From assembly GCA_033239005.1 (NCBI GenBank), contig BSQZ01000018.1, positions 2,901,036 through 2,965,035 of the forward strand: a stretch of DNA of 64,000 bases, written 5' to 3'. The DNA comes from Lamellibrachia satsuma. Its lineage: Eukaryota; Annelida; Polychaeta; Sabellida; Siboglinidae. This document shows positions 1 to 11,795 of the stretch, one piece after another; the stretch's first letter is position 1, and every line of letters starts with the position of its first letter. The position numbers and the translations under genes are program-made. The notes beneath the pieces are model-generated. The model worked only from the letters and a program-made list of their open reading frames with translations. It was not told where the DNA came from and did no database searches.

Positions 1-410
1 CCGTTTGTGTCCACTATGCGTCATAGATACGTGAACGACGGTACTTCATATTGGACTTCTCCTTGTAGTGTAATTAGGCTGTTGTTCTTGCTGTTGATCT
101 TCGTGATCTTGGTTTTGCCTTTGTTTACATTATGTCATAACGTGGCTGCAGTTATTTCTATTAGTGATGATTTTTTTTGCATTTGCTTTTGGTTGTGGGG
201 AGAAAGAGAAGAATCGGGTCATCGGCAAAGTCAAGATCATTTAGTTGTTCCCATAGTGTCCATTGTAAACCATGTTTCTGTCCTTCTCTGGATGTTCTCA
301 TTGTCCACTTGATGGCCACCAGGAGCAGAAATGGTGACAGCATGCATCACTGTCTCACGCCAGTCTTTACCTCAAATTGGTATGTGGTCTTCCATACACA
401 TATACTCCAT
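1..410 (-). mobile_element. Degraded LINE reverse-transcriptase fragment
   Basis: Reading the minus strand from about 410 down to the window edge gives the core of a non-LTR retrotransposon reverse transcriptase. In order there is KTGVRQ-stop-CMLSP (positions 335-370), matching the family motif TGVRQGC.LSP, then WTLWEQLNDLDFADD (around 205-250), the catalytic FADD box, and then GKTKI and SFTYL blocks close to position 1. A stop codon replaces the usual Gly after RQ. At least two frameshifts separate the blocks, one before the TGVRQ block and one after FADD. It is therefore a dead copy, and it continues beyond the left edge. The class within LINEs is not settled by this piece. Confidence 0.8.
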
Positions 411-449
411 TTATAGCTACCCACTTGGACCATTTACAGAAATGTGGAA

Positions 450-569
<120 letters not shown>

Positions 570-1076
570 TTGGTGCGGTCGTGCGTGCGTGCGTGTTTGT
601 GTTGACGTGAATGCACTCGTAAGAACCACATTGACGATCTATACTTTTACAAGAGGCTAAAGTACGTTCCATCATTGACAGTCCATCTCCACTTCTGTAG
701 CGAAGAGAAAGAAGAAGTGGAAGAAGGAAGACTTCCACAATGCCATAATAATACGCTAATGTTGTACGGGTAGATATTCGTACAGCAGGAAAGGTGGAGG
801 ATGGGTGCAACATAGCGGGTGTGGCCAGTGGGCATATCGGGAGAATGCTGGGTATGAACGTGGGACGTTTACGTGCGAGATTTGTGCCGATGAATGAGTG
901 AAATTGTATGTGCGTACTTTTCTTTTTAAGACTACCCTCTTTAAAAGTACGCAATATCCGGGCCTACAACTGTTCATCTTCAAAATTATAAATGTAGAGG
1001 ATCATATTTGGTAAAAAGCAAATATCACCAAAATATCGTAGTGCCAGATAATATTGAAATGCCGTGTAACATCATT
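570..1076. other. Non-coding spacer
   Basis: I see no exon, RNA gene or clear mobile element here. A short GTGC-type run (about 575-600) borders the AT microsatellite. Confidence 0.6.
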
Positions 1077-1322
1077 TGTCCGTGACTATGGTATCTTAAA
1101 ATAAATACCCCGTGGTCGTGCCATCTTGTCCGTGACTATGGTATCTTAAAATAAATACCCCGTGGTCATGCCATTTGTCCGTGACTATGGTATCTTAAAA
1201 TAAATACCCCGTGGTCGTGCCATTTGTCCGTGACTATGGTATCTTAAAATAAATACCCCGTGGTCATGCCATTTGTCCGTGACTATGGTATTTTAAAATA
1301 AATACTCCGTGGTCATGCCATT
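1077..1322. repeat. 49-bp minisatellite, 5 copies
   Basis: Five head-to-tail copies begin TGTCCGTGACTATGG at 1077, 1127, 1176, 1225 and 1274. The period is 49 bp, with the first spaced 50. Units differ by one or two bases (CGTGCC versus CATGCC, and TATTTT in the last). Confidence 0.95.
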
Positions 1323-2169
1323 TGCAGTCGCTGCTGCCATTGATGTCAACATAAACTCATTACATGCACTGTCACATACTCAGGGCCAATATACGTGTCC
1401 TAGGTGACAATTCGCAGTGACAATCATAATATCCTCGTCAGTCATCTGTACGACACGACAGGTGTACGCGAGCTGCATGTGTTTCCTGATAACACGACCA
1501 CCTGTGTAAGATCATTATATCATATGACGTGACGAAGGATCTGTTGAAAACTCGTATTATGATGAAACAGTCAAGATCGATAATTTCAGGTCGTATTTTC
1601 CGTGGATAAACGCGTTCAGTCGAGTGGAACATCAAATGGCACCACTGAACCAGACGTGGTTGGCATCTCACTCCCGATCACACTACTACATGACAGCATT
1701 ACAAGCCAGCCGAATAGTCAGTGGAGAACCAGTCACCAAAACATTGAAGCTTCAAACATTGTTCATACTAGGAAGCTTTATTTTAATTCTCCGCTGGATC
1801 CTGTTTTGTGCCATCTTCGCGAGTTCATTCCATGTGTCAGTTAACCTGTCCTCTTCTTTCTGCTTCAAATTCCCATTTTTCCCATCTTACTTTCGTTCTC
1901 CACTGGAAACCGTCTGGTCCTTCTCCATAGATAGAGTGTCGTTGTTAACTTAGTCAGATCATCTTAAATTCATTATTCTCCGCATGCAGCTCTTGGTGAA
2001 AGTCTGCATCTTTTTCAGAAGGTTGAATTGGTTGATGTAGAGTCACGTACGATACTCGATGGTGACCCCATGGTCGCCTCAACAACGCGTGAGCAGCGGA
2101 CACTGAGGAGCTACTTGTGATATTGGATACTGCGTAATGGAAAACCAGACCTGTTGTGACAACAAACAC
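1323..2169. other. Non-coding spacer
   Basis: Open frames here are short, have no recognisable domain and lack convincing splice context. No repeat or RNA gene stands out. Confidence 0.55.
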
Positions 2170-2505
2170 CGCAGAAGGATGCACTCCTCGCACGCGCAGG
2201 AAGGATGCACTCCTCGCACGCGCAGGAAGGATGCACTCCTCGCACGCGCAGGAAGGATGCACATCTCGCACGCGCAGGAAGGATGCACTCCTCGCACGCG
2301 CAGGAAGGATGCACTCCTCGCACGCGCAGGAAGGATGCACTCCTCGCATACGCAGGAAGGATGCACTCCTCGCACGCACAGGAAGGATGCACTCCTCGCA
2401 CACGCAGGAAGGATGCACTCCTCGCACACGCAGGAACGATGCACTCCTCGCGCACGCAGGAAGGATGCACTCCTCGCACACGCAGGAACGATGCACTCCT
2501 CAGGA
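2170..2505. repeat. 26-bp CpG-containing minisatellite, about 13 copies
   Basis: Tandem 26-bp units contain GGATGCACTCCTCGCACG, with the hypervariable end reading GCGCAGGAA or ACGCAGGAA. Variant bases are mostly C-to-T or G-to-A at CpG sites, as expected for methylation-driven decay. Because 26 is not a multiple of three, the array opens long frames in several phases on both strands. These have no coding value. Confidence 0.95.
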
Positions 2506-2571
2506 AGGTGATTCTGCAAGGGATTGTCGTGCAACTAATGAGTCTTAGCCTGCAGATTGAGCTGTCAAAAC

Positions 2572-2572
2572 G

Positions 2573-2620
<48 letters not shown>

Positions 2621-2622
2621 TG
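2572..2622. repeat. (TGCG)n microsatellite
   Basis: About 12 perfect tetranucleotide units lie 65 bp downstream of the 26-bp minisatellite. Confidence 0.97.
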
Positions 2623-2624
2623 GG

Positions 2625-3438
2625 GACGTATACGCAGGTTTGTGTACCTCCTTTGTGTTTGTGTACCTCCGTGGAGTCTTAATTTATTACTACCACCCGG
2701 GGAGCACTGACAGCCCTGTTCAAAGAAGAAACACATTATCCCTTCTGTCGAATGTATATCCTCACTTCGAATGCATGTCCTTACTTTGTCTTGTGATTAC
2801 CGAGTATACGTGAGTATTGTATATTCTTTTTTTACAGAAACGAAACACATGTTGCCCGTCATTCAGTTGCACATTTCTTCTTTTCTCCAAAAGAGATTTC
2901 TTATTTTTCAATATACCTACCTTAATGTCAAAGGTTTTGAACGAGTTCCACGTCTCACAGTCATACGTGAATATAATGTCATCCAATTTATTATTCGACC
3001 GCATTGCTGCGAGCGTGTTTTTACCGACTCGTCTGCAGTTGACCGTGAATCGCGGTCAGCTGCCGAACTGCGCGCACTCGATGCAATGACATCACAGAAC
3101 TGCTGTTCCGTGACTGCGTGAGCAGCCAAGGGCGTTACCCCGCATCGAAGAGATTGGTTTGAATATAAATAATGTATACAATCCACGGCAATACTCGACT
3201 AGCCACATACATGTAGTCAGTGTAAGGTGTAAAATTTGTCAGTGGTTATGAATTTTCTATGGAAATATGAAACAGATCCCAATAGTTTAAGCCATTTTAA
3301 CATCTTTGCTCGTAATAATTAAGCAGAATATGATGATTTAAAAAAAATTACGATTTTATTATTTTATGGAGATAACACCTACGCCACGAATCTCTAGATG
3401 AGCATTCTCTCTGCCGTCACTCTCAATGACTGCCATTA
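2625..3438. other. Non-coding spacer
   Basis: The stretch includes a GC-rich segment near 3000-3140 but has no exon-like frame bounded by splice sites. Nothing else was recognised. Confidence 0.5.
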
Positions 3439-3440
3439 TG

Positions 3441-4050
3441 TCAGTCAGTCAGTCAGTCAGTCAGTCAGTCAGTCAGTCAATCGGTCGGTCGGTCGGTCGG
3501 TCGGTCGGTCGGTCGGTCGGTCGGTCGGTCGGTCGGTCGGTCGGTCGGTCGGTCGGTCGGTCGGTCGGTCGGTCGGTCGGTCGGTCGGTCGGTCGGTCGG
3601 TCGGTCGGTCGGTCGGTCGGTCGGTCGGTCGGTCGGTCGGTCGGTCGGTCGGTCGGTCGGTCGGTCGGTCGGTCGGTCGGTCGGTCGGTCGGTCGGTCGG
3701 TCGGTCGGTCGGTCGGTCGGTCGGTCGGTCGGTCGGTCGGTCGGTCGGTCGGTCGGTCGGTCGGTCGGTCGGTCGGTCGGTCGGTCGGTCGGTCGGTCGG
3801 TCGGTCGGTCGGTCGGTCGGTCGGTCGGTCGGTCGGTCGGTCGGTCGGTCGGTCGGTCGGTCGGTCGGTCGGTCGGTCGGTCGGTCGGTCGGTCGGTCGG
3901 TCGGTCGGTCGGTCGGTCGGTCGGTCGGTCGGTCGGTCGGTCGGTCGGTCGGTCGGTCGGTCGGTCGGTCGGTCGGTCGGTCGGTCGGTCAGTCATTCAG
4001 TCATTCAGCCAGTTAGTTTTCTGTATGTCTGTCTCTCTGTCAGTCAGTCA
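3441..4050. repeat. Very long (TCGG)n array flanked by (TCAG)n
   Basis: A short TCAG run (3441-3479) passes into TCGG repeated without a visible interruption from 3481 to 3988 (about 127 units, 508 bp). It then returns to degenerate TCAG/TCAT units up to about 4050. The flanking TCAG suggests that TCGG arose by one A-to-G change and then expanded. The plus strand reads as Val-Gly-Arg-Ser, and the minus strand as Pro-Thr-Asp-Arg. Both are artefacts. Confidence 0.98.
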
Positions 4051-5397
4051 AAGTTTTAACTAAAGGGAGGCTATGGCCCAATGCGCCCCCCCTAAAAAAA
4101 ACAAAATACGCCACTGTCCCGCACCATTGGTCCCCTTTTTCTTTTTCTTGTCCGTGTCCAATCGTATGCGAGGTCACCTTTTCATATCACCATTTGGCCT
4201 GATAAATAATAACATTTAATGTTTTCCTGCTGCGTGTGTTAGCCATTGTCGTTGTCATGGATACCTCAATATGAAGGCAGTATTTAGTAACTTCAAATTC
4301 GGTAAAATTGGCAGTTTTAGATCACTTTTATATTATTTATTGCCACAATATTTTGTGAATGCGTAATGGTATCGCCATTAGTCGCGAATGGTTTATTTCG
4401 CCCGCCGAATGTCAGTAGGCATACAATCGTCTGGCACTACCAGCTGTGGCTCAAGCGATATCGCACATTATTATGCTTCAGCTGGAAAACATATAGACAC
4501 AGTCTCTCTCTTTATTTGCGCGTGTGATAAACGACTGAACCACAGTTGCAGCCAACCTGTATGGGACATTTAAGAAAAGAACGCCGTTACAGTCAAAGCT
4601 AGTTGAGCAGAAGGACTGCATGTTGAATGACGTCACATCCCCTCGCCAGCCATGTATGTTATATCACGTGCTGATAACGATGCATACAAATGCTGGTTAC
4701 CCGAGCGTTTTTCTATTACTCATGCACGTTGTCTGGTACAGCTACGTTGGTGTTATTTCATACGTGTACCACATGAGCCGAAACGTTGAGGAATGGTAAA
4801 GTGCCATATATGAAACACACACGGCTATCGTACGCGGATTATCTATTGATTCTCTTTATATTATTATATAACGCTCACATGTACGCTAGGCCTTGCGTGG
4901 TGTGGCTATTCTTGACCTGTGGCATCGGTTATGCTATCCGTTATTTTATACACATAATATTTATAATTTAGCGAGCTAAGGACGGACTTTGAAAGAAAGA
5001 CCTGACAGGCTGGTACTTACCAACATAGAAGAACTACCAGAAAAAAATTAATAGGTGACAGAAAATTGAATGGATTGACAACATCAAACATTGAGATTGC
5101 AAGGAGACGCCAAACGGCATATTTGAGACTATGGCTACACAAGAAGGGGAATATCGTAATAAGATTATTGTAGGTGCGGATTGTGGATGTGGCCTTTGGC
5201 AACGTCGGTTGTGATAGTCTATTTTAACAGCATTTAGTCTTTCTAAAAATATTCGTTACAAATAAAACATAGGTCATCGCTGTATTGGTGTACTCATGGT
5301 CGCGAACGAAAATTAATGAAAACATCAGTTTACTGTGAGTCACAACTCATTGAGATCGTGCACTGAATCACCTCAACGGATAACAACACATATTAAT
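4051..5397. other. Non-coding spacer with a possible transposon end
   Basis: I see no supportable gene. At 4115-4125 the sequence ends in TACGCCACTG, the same ending seen at 10213 and 10650. It may be one terminus of a decayed DNA transposon. The rest is unremarkable. Confidence 0.45.
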
Positions 5398-5511
5398 GCA
5401 GCCATCGTTGATTTTACAAAAGCCTTTAATAAAGTTCCTTACATCAAAACTCATATCCTAAGATATCACCGAGAATACGCACAGCTAGATAAAATATTGT
5501 TTGTCCAATGA
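5398..5511 (+). mobile_element. LINE reverse-transcriptase fragment
   Basis: The plus frame contains AAIVDFTKAFNKVPYIKTHI, a close match to the DFSKAFDKVPH block of LINE reverse transcriptases of the CR1/Jockey type. The similarity fades after about 38 codons. It could be the 5' part of the same insertion as the fragment at 6066-6600, since the order and strand agree. The sequence between them is not recognisably reverse transcriptase. Confidence 0.65.
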
Positions 5512-6065
5512 CAAACACTGAGTCTGGATTAATGGAGCCCTGCCATATATCACAGAGTATAACGTACTTGTCGTCGTAGCGACATGCTAGGAGAACACAC
5601 CCGACCAGGTGCGCAACGTCATCGTAGCCTTGTGGCGGATGACGGACGTCATAGGCTTTTAGCATTTCCTATGCCCCTTCGAAAACTTTTGCAACGATTT
5701 TCTTTAAACTTTCACAGCACATTAAATATCAAATACCTCATCTCCTAATACACGAGCGATTAGTGAATATCCATTGCCACCCATTAAAAAATCTAACGCA
5801 GCACTACCTATATAAAATATTAACTTTTCATTCGGATTTACATACGCGTCACATTGATTATTATAGTATCTAAACAAGGCCGCATATGCTCCGCTTCATT
5901 TCTAGGCGACTTAGATGTCGTCACTTCCGGTATGACATTAGCCACGTGATAGCAGATCTAACCAACCACTAAATGTTGTACCGAAATGCTGCATGACTGA
6001 TCAATATTCTTGCTTTCTGCATTTATCAGTGCAGGTGTTACAAATAAATTAAAATTACAATTCAT
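5512..6065. other. Spacer between two LINE fragments
   Basis: No gene is visible. It may be decayed retrotransposon sequence, but no motif supports that directly. Confidence 0.4.
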
Positions 6066-6600
6066 AGATGACTGCAAAGGGTAATCAAATGCTTGGATTG
6101 ATTAGAAGAAACATAACATACAAGGGAAAAAAGTTAATTATACCTCTTTATAAAGCAATAGTTAGACCTCATTTAGAATACTGTATACAAGCATGGAGAC
6201 CATATCGTAAGAAGGATATATATACACTTACAAAGGAGAGCAACTAAAATTATTCCAGAACTTAGAGACCTTAATTATGAAGAACGCCTGAAAGAATGTG
6301 GTTTAACAACTCTAGAGACAAGGAGGTTAAGAGGAGATCAGATTGAAGTTTTTAAGATATTGAATGGGTATGAAAATATTGATAGAAATATGTTTTTCTC
6401 ACTCAAGAAGGATAGCAAAACTAGAGGACATGAGGTAAAATTAGTAAAGGATCAATGTAGATTGGACATCAGAAAGCACTCGTTCTCACAGAGGACAATA
6501 AATGAATGGAACAAATTGTCTACAGATTGTATAACTGCTAGCAGCGTGAATATGTTTAAAAACAAGGTTAACACACATCTCAGGAGGAGTAGAAAGGCGG
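6066..6600 (+). mobile_element. LINE ORF2 C-terminal remnant
   Basis: The plus strand encodes the C-terminal part of a LINE polyprotein. First come NQMLGLIRR and YKAIVRPHLEYC (6080-6185). After a small deletion/frameshift near 6225-6235 comes RRATKIIPELRDL, then a long intact stretch ending in FSQRTINEWNKLS and VNMFKNKVNTHLRR (to about 6590). The downstream frame is open to 6899, but past 6600 it has no family resemblance. The 5' truncation and frameshift make it non-functional. Confidence 0.85.
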
Positions 6601-6819
6601 GTGGGGGCAGTGGTGTAGTTGAAATATGTTCCGCTCTTAAACGTCTCAGGAAACGGTTTCAGGAAATTCCGAAGCCATTCCATGTGTTTAAGGACGTTCT
6701 AATTGGGCGAGTCACTCACTTACTTCCTCCACGTTGTGTGACGATACTAGGTCTACACCACCCAAGTTTTCGCAATAAGAAAGATATTGACACAGCCTAT
6801 AGATGTGAGGCTAGCAACA

Positions 6820-6880
6820 GCGCACGCAGACTCGCACGCACGCAAGCACGCGCACCCAATCACGCACGCACACACACGCC
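6820..6880. repeat. Degenerate (GCAC)n microsatellite
   Basis: A short run of imperfect GCAC/CACA units lies downstream of the LINE remnant. Confidence 0.7.
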
Positions 6881-7086
6881 AGACAAAGGCGTTCTGTAAC
6901 AAAACATGCTCTTGTGCTTGGTCACGATCACCCCACTCGTCTTTCTGACGTGACACGCTCCGGCGGTCCGCTGGTATTCGTTGTAGTGTGAATGCTATTT
7001 TGGATTGCTCAGGTTTTGCGCGTGTGTCATCTTTATTTATTAATTGAACAAATTCCAGCTTCGCCGAGCTTACTTGGATTGCATTA

Positions 7087-7952
7087 CTTTGTAAGTGCTG
7101 TTGCACATTAAATGTTGTTGTTGATCACCCATTAGTTTGTAAGTGCTGTTGCACATTAAATGTTATTGTTGATCACCCATTACTTTGTAAGTGCTGTTGC
7201 ACATTAAATGTTGTTGTTGATCACCCATTAGTTTGTAAGTGCTGTTGCACATTAAATGTTGTTGTTGATCACCCATTACTTTGTAAGTGCTGTTGCACAT
7301 TAAATGTTGTTGTTGATCACCCATTAGTTTGTAAGTGCTGTTGCACATTAAATGTTGTTGTTGATCACCCATTACTTTGTAAGTGCTGTTGCACATTAAA
7401 TGTTGTTGTTGATCACCCATTACTTTGTAAGTGCTGTTGCACATTAAATGTTGTTGTTGATCACCCATTAGTTTGTAAGTGCTGTTGCACATTAAATGTT
7501 GTTGTTGATCACCCATTACTTTGTAAGTGCTGTTGCACATTAAATGTTGTTGTTGATCACCCATTAGTTTGTAAGTGCTGTTGCACATTAAATGTTGTTG
7601 TTGATCACCCATTACTTTGTAAGTGCTGTTGCACATTAAATGTTGTTGTTGATCACCCATTAGTTTGTAAGTGCTGTTGCACATTAAATGTTGTTGTTGA
7701 TCACCCATTACTTTGTAAGTGCTGTTGCACATTAAATGTTGTTGTTGATCACCCATTAGTTTGTAAGTGCTGTTGCACATTAAATGTTGTTGTTGATCAC
7801 CCATTAGTTTGTAAGTGCTGTTGCACATTAAATGTTGTTGTTGATCACCCATTACTTTGTAAGTGCTGTTGCACATTAAATGTTGTTGTTGATCACCCAT
7901 TACTTTGTAAGTGCTGTTGCACATTAAATGTTGTTGTTGATCATCCATTATG
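7087..7952. repeat. 48-bp minisatellite, 18 copies, with a two-variant alternating pattern
   Basis: Eighteen 48-bp units each contain GTAAGTGCTGTTGCACATTA. They are almost identical except for one diagnostic base (TTACTTTG versus TTAGTTTG). In order the base reads C G C G C G C C G C G C G C G G C C, so most of the array is a 96-bp C/G dimer with phase slips at two points. As 48 is a multiple of three, the minus strand stays open for 261 codons of a 16-residue repeat. There is no start context or flanking exon, so I do not call a gene. Confidence 0.97.
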
Positions 7953-9239
7953 TTGCTTCTTCGTGTGTCAAAAAGTATTTATATTCGTAATTTTTTGAAG
8001 CATTTGTATTAGAATACTTTTGAAAATCTTGAGTAACTGGTTATACGAATATTCTAGTTCAATTTTTAATATGTTTCTTGGCGAGTTTAAGACCAAATTT
8101 CCACAGGTTGCTGATAATATTGAAAATAAATTAGTTACCTTCCAATATGAATAAACAGAACACGGAATTAACTTACACGCTGATTGCTGATAATAGTTGA
8201 ACTTTACCTTCAATTCACGTTTAATCTAATGTCACAATTCTAAATAGGTGTCTGTACCTGTTTATTTCGTCTTCGTTCCGCCCAAACTGTTCCTGACTCA
8301 GGACAGTAACCATGCTAACCTTATTTATTGCCCCAACCTCGTGAACCAGGTTTATTTCCACCCTTGGCGTATCCATCTGAACAAACGTGAAATTAAATTT
8401 TATCCAAGATGACGTGCTCCACTGTGATTTTTCTCACCAACATACGGGTAAGTAATTTCTTTGTTGTAGACCAATAGAGGCTGATCTAACGAATTGTTTG
8501 TAAATATTGTTGGCAATATATGGCAAATAGTGCGTCCCGGTTCCATTTTCTGAATTACAAATGCAGAACACATATGACATTTACAAAGGCAATATTTCAA
8601 GCCATGACACTTGAACACACGCGGCAGACGGTAACTTCTGTAATCTGTATACAGCAAAACGTAGTCATATAATAAAAAAACTTCGATCATCTTCACCTTG
8701 CATCGCTTTCGACTGTATAAATAGATACGTACAGTGTAGGTGTTCAAGGTACCGCAGTCGATAAGATCATATCTCATGTAAACACACGGAATGAATGAAC
8801 TGGCGCAGTTCCAATGTCATCGACGCGTCATTGGTTGCCTAGTTAAGCATGCGTATATGTACCACAGTTGAGTTAACAATTGGTGTGGTTATTACTCGCA
8901 TAGTTCTATTCAAACGGTATTATACCGTAGCCTATGTTGGCATGCCATAAATGAGTCGCACACACCGCGAATGGCCAGCAGCAATGTTTCCGTATAATTG
9001 TCATATTAAATAAATCATAAATGCATAAAACCAACACATGAAAGAACGTGAATGTGTACACGAGTAATAGCTGGTTTGCTCGTTTATGAAACCAGACATT
9101 ATATACATTGTCAGTGTGAGATGTTGTGAACGTCGTGACATAAATGAGACTGCATGCCTTACGGCTTTTCATAGAACGATTTACATGTAATGTAAGGTAG
9201 CCGGTGACAAATGCCACTCAATCATATGCTTAACAATCA
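7953..9239. other. Upstream flank of the LRR gene
   Basis: No exon or mobile element is recognised. It lies 5' of the promoter at 9478 and may hold regulatory sequence, but no site can be named. Confidence 0.5.
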
Positions 9240-9516
9240 TAGCTGCGATGTGTGGAGGGGTGCGCAAAGTGGCGTTAGTCACAGCGCGTGCTGACGTAAA
9301 GCAAGATTGCATTTATTGTAGTCAGCCACGCGTGTCGAGCGCTACTGGCGGCTACTAGCGGCTGCCGGTGGCGCAGGCGGACAAAGCGGCGAACAGTCAT
9401 CGCCGAGCAAGCACATACCTGAGTCGTCGCTCGCTCGCCCACCGTCGCCACCCGCCGAGGTCAATAACCTGAATGATTATAAAACGACACGGCGTATTTC
9501 GGCCGTCAGTCTGCAC
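9240..9516 (+). promoter_or_regulatory. Core promoter of the LRR gene (TATA box and initiator)
   Basis: A GC- and CpG-richer block (about 9280-9460) leads to TATAAAA at 9478-9484. TCAGTC follows at 9506-9511, whose A at 9508 lies 30 bp downstream of the first T of the TATA box. That spacing and the TCAGT initiator fit a focused animal RNA polymerase II promoter. The predicted 5' UTR is about 190 nt, to the ATG at 9699. The start site is inferred from motifs alone. Confidence 0.6.
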
Positions 9517-9630
9517 ATGGTGAATGGTACGAAGAGCAGCTGTGGTGGGTTTATGAGGCAGCGCCACCAATACGTGTCAACGTTAGGCGGAACATCGTCC
9601 ATTTTGTGCTGTAAGACGTGTGAGTCATAG
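9517..9630 (+). other. Upstream ORF in the LRR gene leader (37 codons)
   Basis: The first ATG after the predicted start site (9517) opens a 37-codon frame closed by TAG at 9628. It ends 68 nt before the main ATG at 9699 and lies in a different frame. If the start site at 9508 is right, the leader before this ATG is only 9 nt, so scanning ribosomes may often skip it. It may reduce translation of the main frame. Confidence 0.45.
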
Positions 9631-9698
9631 AGAGGTCGGGTTTGTGCGAGTGTTACGCTCCAGGCGACGGACGTCTGCACAGACAAAGACGACGCAAC

Positions 9699-11759
9699 AT
9701 GGTGATGGCACCGTGTCGGGACGTTGGATCTAGCCAGCCATGCAGGCGATGGATGCCTTTACCTTACCTCTTGGCGGCCGTCGCCGTGGTGGTGGCCGCG
9801 GTCATACCGCCGACACACGCCGTGTGTCCCGCCGTCGATTCTCACTGTTACTGTAAGCGCAAGTTCAGTTACTACAACTACCTGTATTGCGAAAGGCTCG
9901 GTAATGTTTCTAAGGTGCCCGAGTTTCGCGAGTCGACGACGCTCTACGACACGCTACATATACGTATCGATACAGTGCTGATGACACTGCAGGCCAACGC
10001 CTTTAAAGGCGTCCGAGCGGAACGGATTCTACTCCAGGTGCGTCAGATCAATAACTAAATGTTAATGTATAAATAAACACTATAAAGTTATAGTCATAGC
10101 TGCTAAAAATGATAGACAGCTAACTGATCCAGCTAATCTCATTTGCTGAGTGTATACCTTCAAAACATATAACAGGATGACCAAACCCCCCCCCCTTCCG
10201 AGATCATAACTACGCCACTGGCAGCGTGTAACGGAAGTCTCCACCAGTGATATACACCTTTCCGCCCACTACACCGCTATCCTACAGATGTGAATCGTTA
10301 AAGCGTGCGGTCACAATAGTGCCTCGTGGGTCACGAGATGTGGCATGTTTGGTCGTTGAACTTATATCTTGACTGTGAAATCGATCTATCTATATATATT
10401 CTATTGTGTTCTGCGTATATCGACAGTAGTAGTCTGAGTATCCCCCAGAGCTGCACTCAGTGCTTCTCCACCTTTGACCGCGGTGTCTTATCCTCAACCA
10501 AAGTCCTCAGCTCTCTCTGTTTTTCTTGATCTGGGTGTATCAAATCATAATTCTTTGAGTTCGCTCCGCCCAATGACGTATCTAGGATCTCGCCCAGAGG
10601 AAAATGAGGGCGGGGCAAATATAAAAAAATAAGCTAACGGCCCCCTAAATACGCCACTGGGTCCGCAGCAGGTTTGTGCAGTGGCGTCCTTCCCGGACAG
10701 CGAATACCAGAGTTCTCTCTGCTGGAGTATCTTCTGTCACCCGTATCACATGGACTAAAACATAGCGGACTAAAGGGTGCCATCTCGCGAATAAGTGCCA
10801 CACGGTGTACTATGTCATAAATCCACTAGTAAGTTCCACGTGAAAGAATGTAGGTGAGGTTGTTCACTCAAAATTATGTCATATAGAAATTAAAAACAAT
10901 ATTTTTCCTGTTGTACCCATTTTTAGGCCTTATAAACGATTCTTACATGTGTTCGGCTTAGCCAATTATTTAAAAGCCCAGCGTGAATATCAGCCACCAC
11001 AATCCAAGTATGTACTATCGAGGGTACCAATCCCTTCCTAATTGTACAGTCAGCCTTCTTTGTCGTCTTTGGAAGAAATAACAGTTATTTACTTATGAAA
11101 ACTAGTGCAATGTCTAGTAAATTAACATTTTGTGGAAGTTGCCTTGTTCAAAGGCACTGTACACAGTACCCTTGGCAGACGCAGACAATCTTACACAATC
11201 TCGACTTTTGTAGGAAGTAATGCAACCGTGCTGTTAAATTGCACTGCACAATGCCAGCATTGTGTATCGCAGTGTACTTGTTTGTAACTCCATCAGACAC
11301 AGTTAACCCGAAACAGTAGCTTGTTTTATGGGTAGCATACATATTTTCAAAGCGAGCCATGGGTCGTTAAGTGCAGTCAAAATAGGCTGCTGCTACACAC
11401 ATGTCCCTCTTTATAATGGGCAGTGTCAACGGAAGCTCTTACATTATGTTCTAGTTTAACTTAGGGGATATTCTCTGGAGATAGTTGACTGAGGTCGTAA
11501 GCTTGTGCAGCCGTGTGTGACCGCAGCCTAGTGCCAGCCGTGCAAACACCACTATCGTGTTACTTTTTAAGTAGTATAGTTATTCGTAATTGGCATGGCG
11601 TTTGCTGCTGCCGCTGCCGCTGCTGATGCCGCTGCCGCTGCTGCTGCTCTACACCAAAGAAAATAAACATAATGTCACGAGTATTAACATCAGTGACAGT
11701 ACTATAAAAGCTGCGTGCGCCAGTTGTCATAACTTATTATTATTGCATCTGCACACACA

Positions 11760-11795
<36 letters not shown>

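Noticed and set aside
1954..2813. Several overlapping 120-200-codon frames on both strands
   Set aside because: All run through the 26-bp minisatellite. Open frames in several phases at once indicate an artefact.
3398..4063. Val-Gly-Arg-Ser and Pro-Thr-Asp-Arg repeat proteins
   Set aside because: Both are translations of a tetranucleotide microsatellite.
7163..7948. 261-codon minus frame of 16-residue repeats
   Set aside because: The 48-bp satellite has a period divisible by three. There is no splice context, signal or flanking coding sequence.
9642..9698. Longer N-terminus for the LRR protein beginning at 9642
   Set aside because: Position 9642 is TTG, not ATG. The first in-frame ATG is at 9699, has a good context and is followed by a signal peptide.
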